Shown one piece after another: positions 41,948 through 51,032 of a stretch of 64,000 nt of DNA. The stretch's first letter is position 1. Each line of letters opens with the position of its first letter. The notes under the pieces were generated by a model. That model had not been told where the DNA came from, did not search any database, and saw only the letters and a list, made by a program, of their open reading frames with translations. A program made the translations under genes and the position numbers. Location of the stretch: NCBI GenBank assembly GCA_964473525.1, contig CAYYPK010000001.1:124001-188000 (forward strand), read 5' to 3'. The DNA comes from GCA-2687025 sp964473525 (GTDB lineage Bacteria; Poribacteria; WGA-4E; GCA-2687025).

Positions 41948-43888
41948 CTAGGGCGCGCACACCCCCGCGCCTCCTGGCTTCTGGAACATAAGTCCGTTGA
42001 TCTCGCGCCCGCTGACCAGCAGCGTCGGCGACGCGAACGCCTGGGCCTCTCGCGCGCGCTCGTAGTGCTCCGCCAGCGTCTGCGCGGCTTGCTCGCCGCC
42101 GGTCAGGCGCGCGACGAGCGCGATGTCGACGCCGGTCTCCGTGGCGCACGTCTCCCACGACTGCTTAATGTGCTTGGCTCGGCACAGGAGGTAGTCGAAG
42201 AGCGCCTCGGGTTGCTGTTGGCCGATCACGATCTGCCGCAGGTTCTCTTCCATCTCGGGGATGCCGTGCATCGCGGTGAACTGGTCGGATCCCTCCTCCG
42301 CGGGATGCACGATGTACCGCAGGCTGAAGTCCACCTCCGACTGGAACTCCTCGACGAGCGGCAGTAGACGCTCCTCGGCCTTGATGCCGTACGGACACAT
42401 GCTCATCACGAACAGCTCCATTTCCACCTTGCCCGGTAGCGGCGCCCGCTCGACGATCAATTCGCGGATGTCGCTCAGGGCCTGCGTGTGGTCGACCGTC
42501 GGCATGAGCCGTTCCGCGACGGCGGCAAATCCCGGATGGTGCTCCTGCGTGTGGCACTGCCCGCACAGGGACGGCGGCGCCTCCCTCCGGATGTTGTCGG
42601 TCTTGGGACTGGCGGTGTGGCTTCTGCCGGGGCCGTGGCACGTCTCACACTGCACGCCGCCCAGATGGGCGCGATCCTCGTCGCCGATCTGGAACCCCGT
42701 GTCGTATCCGAACCCGGTCACGTGACACGTCACGCATTCCGGGTAGTAGTGGCGCTGCCGCTGTACGAGCGTGTTGTAGGCGATGGCGTGCGGCGTGTTG
42801 GCCCATTGTGCGTGCTCGTCGGCGTGGCAGCTCTGACACGCGTCCGCTCCGACATACGCGCTCTCGGGGTCGCGCTCGGGTAGGTCGTGGGCAAAGAGGC
42901 GCTTCGTCGCGGTCTGGTACTCGGCGGTGCTCTTGATGGCTTCATGGAAGCTCGCCAGCACTGCCTGCTGGTCGGGGTCTACGGCGACGTCCTCGGTCAT
43001 GTGGATCTCGCCGTGCCGCCACGTGTCAGCGCCGGAGGCCTCCGGGCGCCACTGCACGAAGCCGAGGGTCTTGCCTAGGCCCCGAGCTCCCACCAGCTGG
43101 ACGCCCTTGACCCGGTGGTTCTCCTCCCTGTGCGTGTGTCCGATGATGAGGTCGATGCCATCCACCTGCTTCGCGATTTTCTCCTCGGTAACCGGTGGCA
43201 GCGAACTCATCAGCACGACGAGGTCGGTTGTGTCGAGCCCGTCAATGGCGTCGTCCAGCTCGTCGATGACGTCGTCGGAGGGGAGACCGGCGTAACTCGC
43301 AGCCAGGAATGTGACGCGCGCGCCGCCCACGTCGACGACGTGGGTCGTGGGGAAGACTTGCGGGTCAGATGGCGCGACCGTCAGGACAGTTGGTACCGCG
43401 TGCTCGCTCAGCAGTTCCGCAAGTCGATCTGGGCCTAGATCCAGATCTCTCCTGCTCGGGGCAACGACCGTGGCCCCCATCGTCGCCAGCGAGTCGACGT
43501 AGGTCGCCAGCTTCAGATCCTCCAGGGGGCCGCGACTCTCCGACCACGTCCCGACGTCGACCAGCAGCGGGACGAGTCCAGCGTCGCGCATGGCGTCGAC
43601 TACCGTGGCGCGGCGCGCCACGCCCCCCGACTGTCCCACGTAGCACCCGCAGGGCTCGAGGCTGCCCATGGTGTTGCCCGTGTAGAGGATCGTCACCGAC
43701 TCGCCGTCTGTAGCCAGTTCCGCGATGGCTTCCCCAACGCTGAGCCCCGGCGTCGCGCGATGGTGGGCGAGTTCCTGCTGCACGCCAGCGCGACGGCGCG
43801 TCTTGACCCACCGCTGCGCGAAATGCGATCCGAGGAGCCCAGACGGGATAACGAAAGCAACAATGATCCATGCGAGGTAGCGGCGCAC
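41948..43888 (-). CDS. Metallophosphoesterase, tetraheme cytochrome c and DsbA-like triple fusion
   Basis: 646 residues from GTG 43888 (AAGGAGCCGACA upstream). An N-terminal membrane anchor (5-22) leads outside the cytoplasm. Residues ~60-300 are UshA/5'-nucleotidase-like (YTGNTMGSLEPCGC, LIIGHTHREEN). Four CxxCH heme sites follow at 351-355, 385-389, 414-418 and 442-446, resembling cytochrome c554-type proteins. Residues ~487-646 are thioredoxin/DsbA-like with MSMCPYG (Cys498) and further Cys at 569, 581 and 644; the second active-site Cys of CxxC is Gly501. A redox protein of the cell surface; its place beside cysteine-rich peptides suggests a disulfide or electron-transfer role, but that is inference. 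Confidence 0.8.
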   Translation of the reverse strand: MRRYLAWIIVAFVIPSGLLGSHFAQRWVKTRRRAGVQQELAHHRATPGLSVGEAIAELATDGESVTILYTGNTMGSLEPCGCYVGQSGGVARRATVVDAMRDAGLVPLLVDVGTWSESRGPLEDLKLATYVDSLATMGATVVAPSRRDLDLGPDRLAELLSEHAVPTVLTVAPSDPQVFPTTHVVDVGGARVTFLAASYAGLPSDDVIDELDDAIDGLDTTDLVVLMSSLPPVTEEKIAKQVDGIDLIIGHTHREENHRVKGVQLVGARGLGKTLGFVQWRPEASGADTWRHGEIHMTEDVAVDPDQQAVLASFHEAIKSTAEYQTATKRLFAHDLPERDPESAYVGADACQSCHADEHAQWANTPHAIAYNTLVQRQRHYYPECVTCHVTGFGYDTGFQIGDEDRAHLGGVQCETCHGPGRSHTASPKTDNIRREAPPSLCGQCHTQEHHPGFAAVAERLMPTVDHTQALSDIRELIVERAPLPGKVEMELFVMSMCPYGIKAEERLLPLVEEFQSEVDFSLRYIVHPAEEGSDQFTAMHGIPEMEENLRQIVIGQQQPEALFDYLLCRAKHIKQSWETCATETGVDIALVARLTGGEQAAQTLAEHYERAREAQAFASPTLLVSGREINGLMFQKPGGAGVCAP

Positions 43889-43913
43889 TGTCGGCTCCTT
43901 GGTTGGTTGTGGG

Positions 43914-45029
43914 CTATCGGACGAACAGCTGGTGGATGGGGCCCTTCAGGAGGATCGTCGCCACGACGCCGACGGCGATGAAGGGGGCGAATGGGATCGT
44001 GCGGTGGACGCGGACGTCTCCGTCGAGCGCGTCCAACTCGCCCTGGGCGTGCAGGCTCTTCATCCGCTCAACTGGCTCTGACGCCATGGGCTTGCCGTCC
44101 TGTATCACGAAGGCGTTTGCAGGGGAGGGAGGGTCGTGCGCTGTCGCGCGCGCGTAGTAGTCACCGGCGAAGCTCCCGTACCTGCGGATCGACTCAGCGG
44201 GGATCATGCCGACCTCGAGCGCCTCGATTGGCATGCTCCGGATTGTCAGCGCGCTCGCTAGATAGAGAGCCAGGGGACGCACGATGCCGAACGCGACGAC
44301 ATACACGCCCACGAACACGGGGAGGGAGGCGGCAACGCTCTGGGGAACCGCGAAGCCCGCGACGATGAAGGACGCGCAGAACACGGAAATGCCCAGGATA
44401 GGCACAAGGGCGGGCCGATTGTGGCGTTCGGCGACCCTGGACAGGATCGCGAAGGCCGTCATTGTAAGCAAGAACTGGAAGACCGGCCCCACCGGCAGCG
44501 ATACTGCCTGCTTGAGTGCCGCGATTCCCGCCCCGACGAGCGTGGCGAGGCCGATGAAGCCGAAGATGCGGGATACGTTGCCTGCGATGGAGCGCGGCAC
44601 TAAGGCCGCGCGGAACGCCCGCGCCTTCTCCGAGCCAGTCGTCCGGATCAATGCCGCGCCGACCAGTATGAAGAAGTAGAGGACGAACACGTTTGTCGCG
44701 AGCACCATCAGGGGGAACTCGTACCCGCGCGGAGAACTGAACAGGCTCGGAGGCAGCGCCACGGATGCCGCCCAGAAGAGCTTCGCGTCACCGGGAGCAG
44801 TTAGCCGCAGAACGTGGGTGAGGTACGCAAGCGCGCCTCCTCCCGCCACGACGATGACGACGTACGACCCCGAGGTGTCGCCCTGGAGCCAGAATATGAG
44901 CTGGAACGCTACCCCTGCGCACAGCAGGCCCACGCTACACACATTGCGGATCTTCCGCGACCGCAGGTCGGTCGCGGAGGCCCACAGGCTGCACGCGATG
45001 GTGGCGCCTATAGCGAGCGTCGAGTACAT
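43914..45029 (-). CDS. A24-type prepilin peptidase
   Basis: 371 residues, 8 or so membrane segments. The two catalytic aspartates of A24 peptidases can be placed: D21 in SATDLRSRKIRN (family DxRxxxIPN, here IRN) and D81 in LTAPGDAKLFW (family GxGDxK, here APGD). The C-terminus IPFAPFIAVGVVATILLKGP matches the usual end of prepilin peptidases; a soluble insert of ~90 residues precedes it. These enzymes cut class III signal peptides of pilins in the inner membrane. No pilin or assembly ATPase is in the window. The start at 45029 gives a good first helix; GGAGG is 12 bases upstream, slightly far. It heads the minus-strand cluster. Confidence 0.75.
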   Translation of the reverse strand: MYSTLAIGATIACSLWASATDLRSRKIRNVCSVGLLCAGVAFQLIFWLQGDTSGSYVVIVVAGGGALAYLTHVLRLTAPGDAKLFWAASVALPPSLFSSPRGYEFPLMVLATNVFVLYFFILVGAALIRTTGSEKARAFRAALVPRSIAGNVSRIFGFIGLATLVGAGIAALKQAVSLPVGPVFQFLLTMTAFAILSRVAERHNRPALVPILGISVFCASFIVAGFAVPQSVAASLPVFVGVYVVAFGIVRPLALYLASALTIRSMPIEALEVGMIPAESIRRYGSFAGDYYARATAHDPPSPANAFVIQDGKPMASEPVERMKSLHAQGELDALDGDVRVHRTIPFAPFIAVGVVATILLKGPIHQLFVR

Positions 45030-45732
45030 GGCGATGTCTAACCTCCTCGAGAAACAGCCCGTCCCTGCCACGGCTATGTGAACATGAGGGTGACGATGCC
45101 TCCAGGGCGGGCCATGCGGCCGTTGTCTAGGCGAGACGTGGTTCCTGTCGCCGAGGGAGAGCAAGCGACGGGCGATCCACGCCGGTCGTCGTGCACACTC
45201 CGGGGAGATGCGGCGTCCGGCTCAGCGCTGGCAAGGAGGGGTGGCACGACGGGATAGCTCCGTGCGGCGGCCCCGGGCTGTAGGCGATTCGCCTGGACAC
45301 GCCGCCGATTTTGCTGGTTACGGTTACGGCTTGGTCGGCGCTACATACTACTGAGTCGTCCTCCGACGAATTCAATCTGAAGACTAATCAGAAGGCTAAG
45401 ACTTTCATAAGCGGCTGTCAAGCATCGTCGAAGCCACGCGCGCCGTTGCTAGGAAACGAGCCGCCCACACGTACGGGTTCACGCCCTGCAATCCGCGCTG
45501 GCCGGCGCCGGCCGCCGTCGGCCGACGAGTTCCGGCGTCACCTGGTCGCCTACAACCCCGCGGCCGGTCTCGTCGTCGAGACACGCGTCACCTGTCGCAT
45601 GCGCGGTTGGCGATGCGGCAAAAGGGGCCCCGTGCCCCACGGCCGCGATACTCGGCCGCCACGCGGGATCGCTCTATCGCCACGCACGGCGCCTCCCGCA
45701 GCCCCCGATTCAATGAGAACGCGTCGGCGTCC
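45030..45732. other. 703-bp intergenic region with no convincing gene
   Basis: The part at 45300-45430 is clearly less GC-rich than its surroundings and is a likely promoter region for the minus-strand cluster. A frame at 45127-45375 (minus, 82 codons, TTG start) is not called because it has no matching ribosome site and Pro/Arg-rich sequence. The stretch 45430-45730 shows nothing recognisable. Confidence 0.5.
45393..45421 (-). promoter_or_regulatory. Candidate sigma-70 promoter for the cluster
   Basis: On the minus strand TTGACA (perfect -35) is followed after 17 bp by TAGCCT (weak -10). Transcription would start near 45386, giving a leader of about 355 nt before the A24 peptidase gene. Confidence 0.4.
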
Positions 45733-46554
45733 TCATGCCGGGCGTCGGTCGAAGCGCAGGTTCATCATGCCGATGACGCTAGTGGGATGTGTCTCGCGCG
45801 AGACCGTCGTCGGGTCGCCGGCCTTCTCGGAGCGGAACCGCGCGACCCGCTCGAACGGCGCGTCCAGCCCTATGATCCCGAAGTCCTCGGACTGCGCGCG
45901 TCGGAGCGCCTTCTCGGCCCCCGCGCGGATCATGTCTCTGGCGCGGGCGGGCTGGACGTGTACGGCGGCGGCGTTGCGGTGTTCGTACTGCGCGGTGGTC
46001 ATCTCATCGCCGCTGCCTGGCCGCAGTCCGCGCTTGACCGACACCGTCTCGATGCCGGGCACAAGCGCCTCCGCCTCCACGGTGAACGCCAGGTCGCCGC
46101 TACCGAAAATCGTCGGAATCCCTAGCTCACTCGCACACATCGCGAGCTGGCCGAACTCCCCAATGGACACGCCGTTAACCGACAGATCGATGTAGTTGAG
46201 GCCCTGCGTGTGGGCGAGGTGGGCGAACTCCGTGCCAGCTTTCGCGTGCTGCCCTATGAATACAAGGTAGTCGTACTCGCCGTCTTCGAGTCCCAGCGGC
46301 CAGCCTTGGGGCCACCCCCTGCGCATCTCGGCGCGCGAATCCAGCAGCTCGATCTCAATGGCTCCGCGACCGTGGCCGTCCGCCACCATGAAGTCCGTCG
46401 CCCCTGCCGCCTCTAGCCCCTCGATAGCCGCGTTCACTTCGAGCGTCAGGAGGCGCGTCGCCTGCTCGTAGCACCGGCCGTCGGGCACGCACCAGTCGGG
46501 GAAGTCTCGCACGCCAGCGACGGACTCCAGGTCCGTCATGATATAGATGTGCAT
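45733..46554 (-). CDS. M55-family D-aminopeptidase (DppA-like)
   Basis: 273 residues. The family start MHIYIMTDLESVAGV holds the zinc-binding Asp and Glu; ADGHG and IGQHAKAGT supply further ligands, and GEFGQLAMCASELGIPTIFGSGD is the conserved core. DppA removes D-amino acids from peptides such as D-Ala-D-Ala and forms decamers. The start has CAGGAGACGAC upstream. It lies just downstream of, and is probably cotranscribed with, the glutamate-synthase-like gene (59 bp). Related genes are common in uncultured bacteria that recycle cell-wall peptides. Confidence 0.9.
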   Translation of the reverse strand: MHIYIMTDLESVAGVRDFPDWCVPDGRCYEQATRLLTLEVNAAIEGLEAAGATDFMVADGHGRGAIEIELLDSRAEMRRGWPQGWPLGLEDGEYDYLVFIGQHAKAGTEFAHLAHTQGLNYIDLSVNGVSIGEFGQLAMCASELGIPTIFGSGDLAFTVEAEALVPGIETVSVKRGLRPGSGDEMTTAQYEHRNAAAVHVQPARARDMIRAGAEKALRRAQSEDFGIIGLDAPFERVARFRSEKAGDPTTVSRETHPTSVIGMMNLRFDRRPA

Positions 46555-46613
46555 GTCGTCTCCTGCATCTGGACAGCGCTTGCGTCAGCGACCCCATCGT
46601 AGGCGATGACGCC

Positions 46614-48335
46614 CTAGTCCGCCATCCTCTCGGGGGGTAGGAAGGTGGACGCATCGGCGCGCCGCCACAGTCTGTCCAGCGACTCCGGGTACGGCTCCGA
46701 CAGGAGCGATCCGGGCTCGATGAAGTCGTAGATTTCCGCGAACGTCTTGATTTCCGCGGCGCTGACGCGGCGCGCGATATGCCACGGCGATAGCTGCGAC
46801 GGGTCGGACAGGCCGGCGGCTCCCAACAGCTCCATCAGACTCTCGACCGTCGCCGCTTGGTAGTGTGCGACCCGTTGCGCCTTGTCGTCGACGTCGAGCG
46901 CTCGGTACAGTGATCGGTCCTGCGTCGCGACGCCAGCGGGGCAGTGGTTCGTGTTGCACTTGAGCGCCTGGATGCAGCCGAGGGCGAACATCATCGTCCG
47001 CGCGGAGTTGCACAGGTCGGCTCCGAGCGCCAGCAGGCGAGCGATGTGGTACCCCGTTGACACGCGTCCGGCCACGATCACCTTTACTCTGTCCCGCGCG
47101 CCGATGCCAACCAGACCGTTGTTGACAAGCAGCAGCCCATCGACCAGGGGCATGCCAACCGAATTGGAGAACTCGATCGGCGCCGCGCCGGTCCCGCCCT
47201 CGGCGCCGTCCACGGTCACGAAGTCCGGGTAGACACCAGTTTCCAGCATCGCGCGAAAGAGGGAGAACAGCTCGCGACGGTGTCCCACGCACAGCTTGAA
47301 GCCGACCGGCTTTCCAGCGGCTAGCTCCCGCAGCCGCGCGATGAACTCCATCAGCTCTGCGGGCGTCGTGAACGCCGTGTGAGCCGCCGGTGAGACGACA
47401 TCCTCGCCAACGGCCACGCCCCTGATCTCGGCGATCTCCGGCGTCACCTTGGCGCCCGGCAGTATGCCGCCGTGTCCGGGCTTCGCGCCCTGGGACAACT
47501 TCAGCTCGACCATCTTCACGCTTGGTGTCGCGGCGCGCGCGTGGAACCGGTCTGGGCAGAACGCGCCGTCCTCCTCCCGACAGCCGAAGTACCCCGTGCC
47601 GATCTGCCAGACGAGGTCGCCCCCATGCTCGAGGTGATACGGGCTGATCCCGCCCTCGCCCGTGTTGTGAGAGAAGCCACCGTGGCGGGCGCCGCGATTG
47701 AGGGCGAGGACCGCGTTGCGGCTGAGCGCGCCGAAGCTCATGGCGGAGATGTTGAGCAGCGCCGAGGAGTAGGGCTGCGCGCAGTCCGGGCCACCTATGG
47801 TGACGCGGGGCGTTTCGTGCGGGCCGGATGTCGCCGCCATCGAGTGCGTGATCCACTCATAGCCGACCTGGTACACGGGTCGACGCGTGCCGAACGGGAT
47901 GGTGTCCAACTCCTCCTTCGCTCGCGCGTACACAACGCTCCGCTTCTCGCGACTGTACGGGGCCTCCTCGGAGTCCGACTCGACGAAGTACTGGCGGATC
48001 TCCGGGCGAACCATCTCCAGCAGGTACCGGAAGTTGCCCAGAACGGGGAAGTTCCGCCGGATCGTATGCCGCTTCTGGGCAATGTCAGACACGCCCAGCA
48101 TGACGACTGGGACGACCACCAAGTAGAGCCACAGCGCCTCCGAGCGCCACCGATACCCTACCGCGCCGACCGCGAGCAGCGCGGCGGAGCTGACGAGGTA
48201 GAACGTGGGCCGCAAGTTCCGCTGCATGCGCAGGGACGACAGAGCGAGGTACGTCACCGCCGCGCCCAGCGCGCCCACGGCGATCATCAGACCGGCGCCA
48301 AAGAGGTAGACCCTGAGACTGACGCCTTGCGGCAT
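46614..48335 (-). CDS. Membrane-anchored glutamate-synthase-like FMN protein
   Basis: 573 residues. Two or three N-terminal membrane helices (about 9-32, 42-62 and 66-83) precede the FMN-binding barrel of glutamate synthases: SAMSFGALSRNAVLALNRGA, GEGGISPYH, KLSQGAKPGHGGILP, DGAEGGTGAAPIEF and a [3Fe-4S] site CIQALKCNTNHCPAGVATQ. There is no glutaminase domain, so ammonia would have to come from elsewhere or the reaction is different; such stand-alone proteins are largely uncharacterised. GAGGAG precedes the ATG. Confidence 0.88.
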   Translation of the reverse strand: MPQGVSLRVYLFGAGLMIAVGALGAAVTYLALSSLRMQRNLRPTFYLVSSAALLAVGAVGYRWRSEALWLYLVVVPVVMLGVSDIAQKRHTIRRNFPVLGNFRYLLEMVRPEIRQYFVESDSEEAPYSREKRSVVYARAKEELDTIPFGTRRPVYQVGYEWITHSMAATSGPHETPRVTIGGPDCAQPYSSALLNISAMSFGALSRNAVLALNRGARHGGFSHNTGEGGISPYHLEHGGDLVWQIGTGYFGCREEDGAFCPDRFHARAATPSVKMVELKLSQGAKPGHGGILPGAKVTPEIAEIRGVAVGEDVVSPAAHTAFTTPAELMEFIARLRELAAGKPVGFKLCVGHRRELFSLFRAMLETGVYPDFVTVDGAEGGTGAAPIEFSNSVGMPLVDGLLLVNNGLVGIGARDRVKVIVAGRVSTGYHIARLLALGADLCNSARTMMFALGCIQALKCNTNHCPAGVATQDRSLYRALDVDDKAQRVAHYQAATVESLMELLGAAGLSDPSQLSPWHIARRVSAAEIKTFAEIYDFIEPGSLLSEPYPESLDRLWRRADASTFLPPERMAD

Positions 48336-48504
48336 AGGTGGCTCCTCGGCGTGGTACGGCTGGGCGACGCCTACTCGTGGGCATTCTACGGCATGTAGGG
48401 CCTCGGCCGCTGCCTCGCGCCCGCGTTAGCGTCGGACGTTGCCGCGCGTACGACGAGCGCGCAATATAGACGACAGGAGCCTAACGTCGCACCGGAGACC
48501 CCGC

Positions 48505-49470
48505 ATGCCGAAGATGGTCATGATGCCGCCACAGGGAGGCCGCACCCGCGAGTGGGCGCGGCGTCTGAAGGAGGCCTGTCCAGAGTACGAGATTGCTCTG
48601 CCCGACACGGACGAGGACGCCCGCGGGGCGATTGCCGATGCGGATGCCGCGTTCGGCGTCGTGCCACGCGACGCCCTGGCAGTAGCCGACAGCCTGAAGT
48701 GGATACAGAGCCCGGCCGCGGGCCCAGCCGCCGGCTACTACTACCCGGAACTCGTCGCGCATCCCGTGCAGGTGTGCAACCCTCGCGGGGTCTACAACGA
48801 CCACATCGGCCAGCACGTGTTAATGTACACGTTGGCGCTCGCGCGCGGTCTGCCCTACTACATGGATGCCCAGCGCGAACGCCGATGGGACACGCGGGCG
48901 AGGAAGAAGGGCTACGTTGATCTCAAGACCGCGACCGCGCTGGTCGTCGGCGTCGGCGGCATCGGTCAGGAGATAGCGCGCCTCTGCAACGCGTTCGGGA
49001 TGCGCGTGGTAGGCGTGGACGCTCGCTGGGAGTACGATCCACCGGGCGTAGAGCGGCACGGCCCCGACGAGTTGGACAACCTGTTGCCCGACGCCGACTT
49101 CGTGCTGGTCGCGACGCCGCACACGCCCGAGACGGACGGCATGTGGCATCGCGAGCGCTTCCAGCGCATGAAGCCGACAGCCTACTTCGTGAACATCGGA
49201 CGCGGGCTGACTACGAAGCTAGACGACCTCGTCGCAGCGCTCGACGCTAACGAGATCGCGGGATGCGCGCTGGACGTGTTCGAGACCGAGCCTCTTCCTG
49301 AGGATCACAGGCTATGGGCTATGGAGAACGTGATCGTTACCCCGCACATCGCGGTAGCAGACGCCGAAGACGTCGGCGAACGGACAGTGTCGTTGTTCCT
49401 GGACAACGCGGCGCGCCTGTCCAACGGCCAGCCGTTACGCAACGTCGTCGACAAGACCATGTGGTTCTAG
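48505..49470 (+). CDS. D-2-hydroxyacid dehydrogenase
   Basis: 321 residues. NAD site VVGVGGIGQEIARL, then the catalytic set: Arg in NIGRGLTTK, Glu in DVFETEPLPED and His in TPHIAV. The family interconverts 2-hydroxy and 2-keto acids. The substrate-binding N-terminus (PAAGPAAGYYYPEL) is that of the glyoxylate/phosphoglycerate-like branch; the exact substrate is unknown. The start at 48505 has GGAG upstream; a frame from 48439 is less likely. It is divergent from the glutamate-synthase-like gene. Confidence 0.9.
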   Translation: MPKMVMMPPQGGRTREWARRLKEACPEYEIALPDTDEDARGAIADADAAFGVVPRDALAVADSLKWIQSPAAGPAAGYYYPELVAHPVQVCNPRGVYNDHIGQHVLMYTLALARGLPYYMDAQRERRWDTRARKKGYVDLKTATALVVGVGGIGQEIARLCNAFGMRVVGVDARWEYDPPGVERHGPDELDNLLPDADFVLVATPHTPETDGMWHRERFQRMKPTAYFVNIGRGLTTKLDDLVAALDANEIAGCALDVFETEPLPEDHRLWAMENVIVTPHIAVADAEDVGERTVSLFLDNAARLSNGQPLRNVVDKTMWF

Positions 49471-49521
49471 AGAGGGACGCGGCCGCAATCCGCTGAGCGG
49501 CGCGCGCGATAGGGAGGCGCC

Positions 49522-50184
49522 ATGTCCAGGATCCCGAACAGAGCGGTCTACAAGGACCGGAGCACGATGTCGTGGCCGCGTCACATAGACGCGCCGATCG
49601 AGAGGGTGTGGGAGGCCATCACCCAGAAGGAGCGCCTCGACCGCTGGATGCAGGGCCTGGAAGCGCCGCAGATGGAACTCCGTCTGGGCGGCAGGCACTT
49701 CTGGTGGACGGGAACAGGCACGGTCGACGGATTCGAACCGCTTCGCGTGATCCGTCTGCGTCACGGCGACGGCTTCCCCTTCATGCGCTACGAACTCCAG
49801 CCGGACGGACAGGGGACGTCCTATACCTTCACGGATCGCATGAATCGCGGCGAACGCGCTCCCAACACAAACTGGGAGGAGACGGAAGCTGGCTTGCGAC
49901 AGAGCCAGGACGATCCCATCGCGACGCTCTCGCCGGGCGGCCCCGGCACGCATTGGGTGGGCGTCGCCGCAGGCTGGCACAGCTTCGTGGACGCGCTCGA
50001 AGCCTACATCGCCGGCGACGCGCAGGGACGCGGGGATCTCGAAGGCCTGTGCAAGGAACACGGCGAGTGGCGTGGCTTCCTCGGGCACGACCGTCTGTGC
50101 GAGCTGTACCATCAGTGGTTCGCCGACTTCTGGGGAGAGGGTGGAGAGGGCTGGGATCTTCCTGATCCTGACGAAGGCAGCTAG
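49522..50184 (+). CDS. SRPBCC/AHSA1-like protein
   Basis: 220 residues. The START-like helix-grip fold begins WPRHIDAPIERVWEAITQKERLDRWM and continues with ELRLGGRHFWWTGTGTVDGFEP; a long helix near GVAAGWHSFVDALEAYIAG closes the fold. These proteins bind hydrophobic ligands or Hsp90; no enzyme function can be read. The C-terminal ~45 residues are an extra Trp-rich tail. AGGGAGGCGCC precedes the ATG. Same direction as, and close to, the flanking dehydrogenase and amidohydrolase. Confidence 0.8.
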   Translation: MSRIPNRAVYKDRSTMSWPRHIDAPIERVWEAITQKERLDRWMQGLEAPQMELRLGGRHFWWTGTGTVDGFEPLRVIRLRHGDGFPFMRYELQPDGQGTSYTFTDRMNRGERAPNTNWEETEAGLRQSQDDPIATLSPGGPGTHWVGVAAGWHSFVDALEAYIAGDAQGRGDLEGLCKEHGEWRGFLGHDRLCELYHQWFADFWGEGGEGWDLPDPDEGS

Positions 50185-50255
50185 ACCCGCCACCAGAGGG
50201 TGTGCGGGACCCCTGGATGGCGCGAGCGCAGGACAAGCTCAAGGGAAACCGACGT

Positions 50256-51017
50256 ATGACTATCATCGACACGCATTGCCATGTGTCGACGGTCTGGTAC
50301 GAGCCGGTCGAGTCGCTGCTGCGGCAGATGGATGCCAACGGCGTTGAGAAGGCGGTTCTCGTCCAGATGGGCGGGGAGTACGACAACTCCTACCAGTTCG
50401 ACTGCGTGCAGGCGCATCCAGACAGGCTCGCGTCCGTCGTGCTCGTGGACGTGGGCTCCGACACCGCTCCCGACGAGCTTTCGCGGCTGGTCGATCAGGG
50501 AGCGCGCGGCGTGCGGATTCCTGCGGGCGCCGACGCCCCGCGCGTGTGGGAACGCGCCGCCCAACTGAACCTGCCCGTGACGAGCCTCGGGTCCGCTGAT
50601 GCGTTCTCGTCCGACGCCTTCGCGGCGAACGTCGCGACCATGGGAGATACGCCGGTGGTCATAGAACACCTCGGCGGACTCAAGTGGGACTCGGCAGAAG
50701 CAGCGCGCGAGCGCGTCTTTGCCCAGGCTGCGCATCCCAACGCGCGCATGAAGGTCCACGGCCTTGGCGAGTTCTGCCAACGGAACCTGCCAGTGACGTC
50801 GCCCTTCCCGTTCGATACAGCCGGACTACCGCTCCTGCAGGAAGCGCTGGCGGCTTTTGGGGCGGACAGGCTCATGTGGGGCAGTGACTACCCTCCCGTG
50901 AGCGGCCGGGAGGGGTACACGAACGCGCTCCGACTCACGATGGACCAGTTCCCGGCCGAGGGCGACCGGCGAGAGATCTTCGGCGGAACCGCCGCGCGTG
51001 TGTACGGCTGGCAGTAG
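50256..51017 (+). CDS. Amidohydrolase-2 family metal-dependent hydrolase
   Basis: 253 residues. TIM-barrel hydrolase with the metal motif DTHCHVS at the start, later PVVIEHLGGLKW, MKVHGLGEF and MWGSDYPPVSGREGY (Asp ligand). The branch includes decarboxylases and lactonases acting on aromatic or sugar-derived acids. The start at 50256 gives the usual metal motif at residue 4; a frame from 50202 adds 18 unlikely residues. It is followed after 15 bp by a DHDPS-family aldolase, so the two likely handle consecutive steps. Confidence 0.87.
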   Translation: MTIIDTHCHVSTVWYEPVESLLRQMDANGVEKAVLVQMGGEYDNSYQFDCVQAHPDRLASVVLVDVGSDTAPDELSRLVDQGARGVRIPAGADAPRVWERAAQLNLPVTSLGSADAFSSDAFAANVATMGDTPVVIEHLGGLKWDSAEAARERVFAQAAHPNARMKVHGLGEFCQRNLPVTSPFPFDTAGLPLLQEALAAFGADRLMWGSDYPPVSGREGYTNALRLTMDQFPAEGDRREIFGGTAARVYGWQ

Positions 51018-51032
51018 AGGAGCCTGACGGAC

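Noticed and set aside
45127..45375. 82-codon minus-strand frame downstream of the TTGACA promoter
   Set aside because: TTG start without ribosome site, Pro/Arg-rich, no similarity to the peptide family; kept as intergenic.
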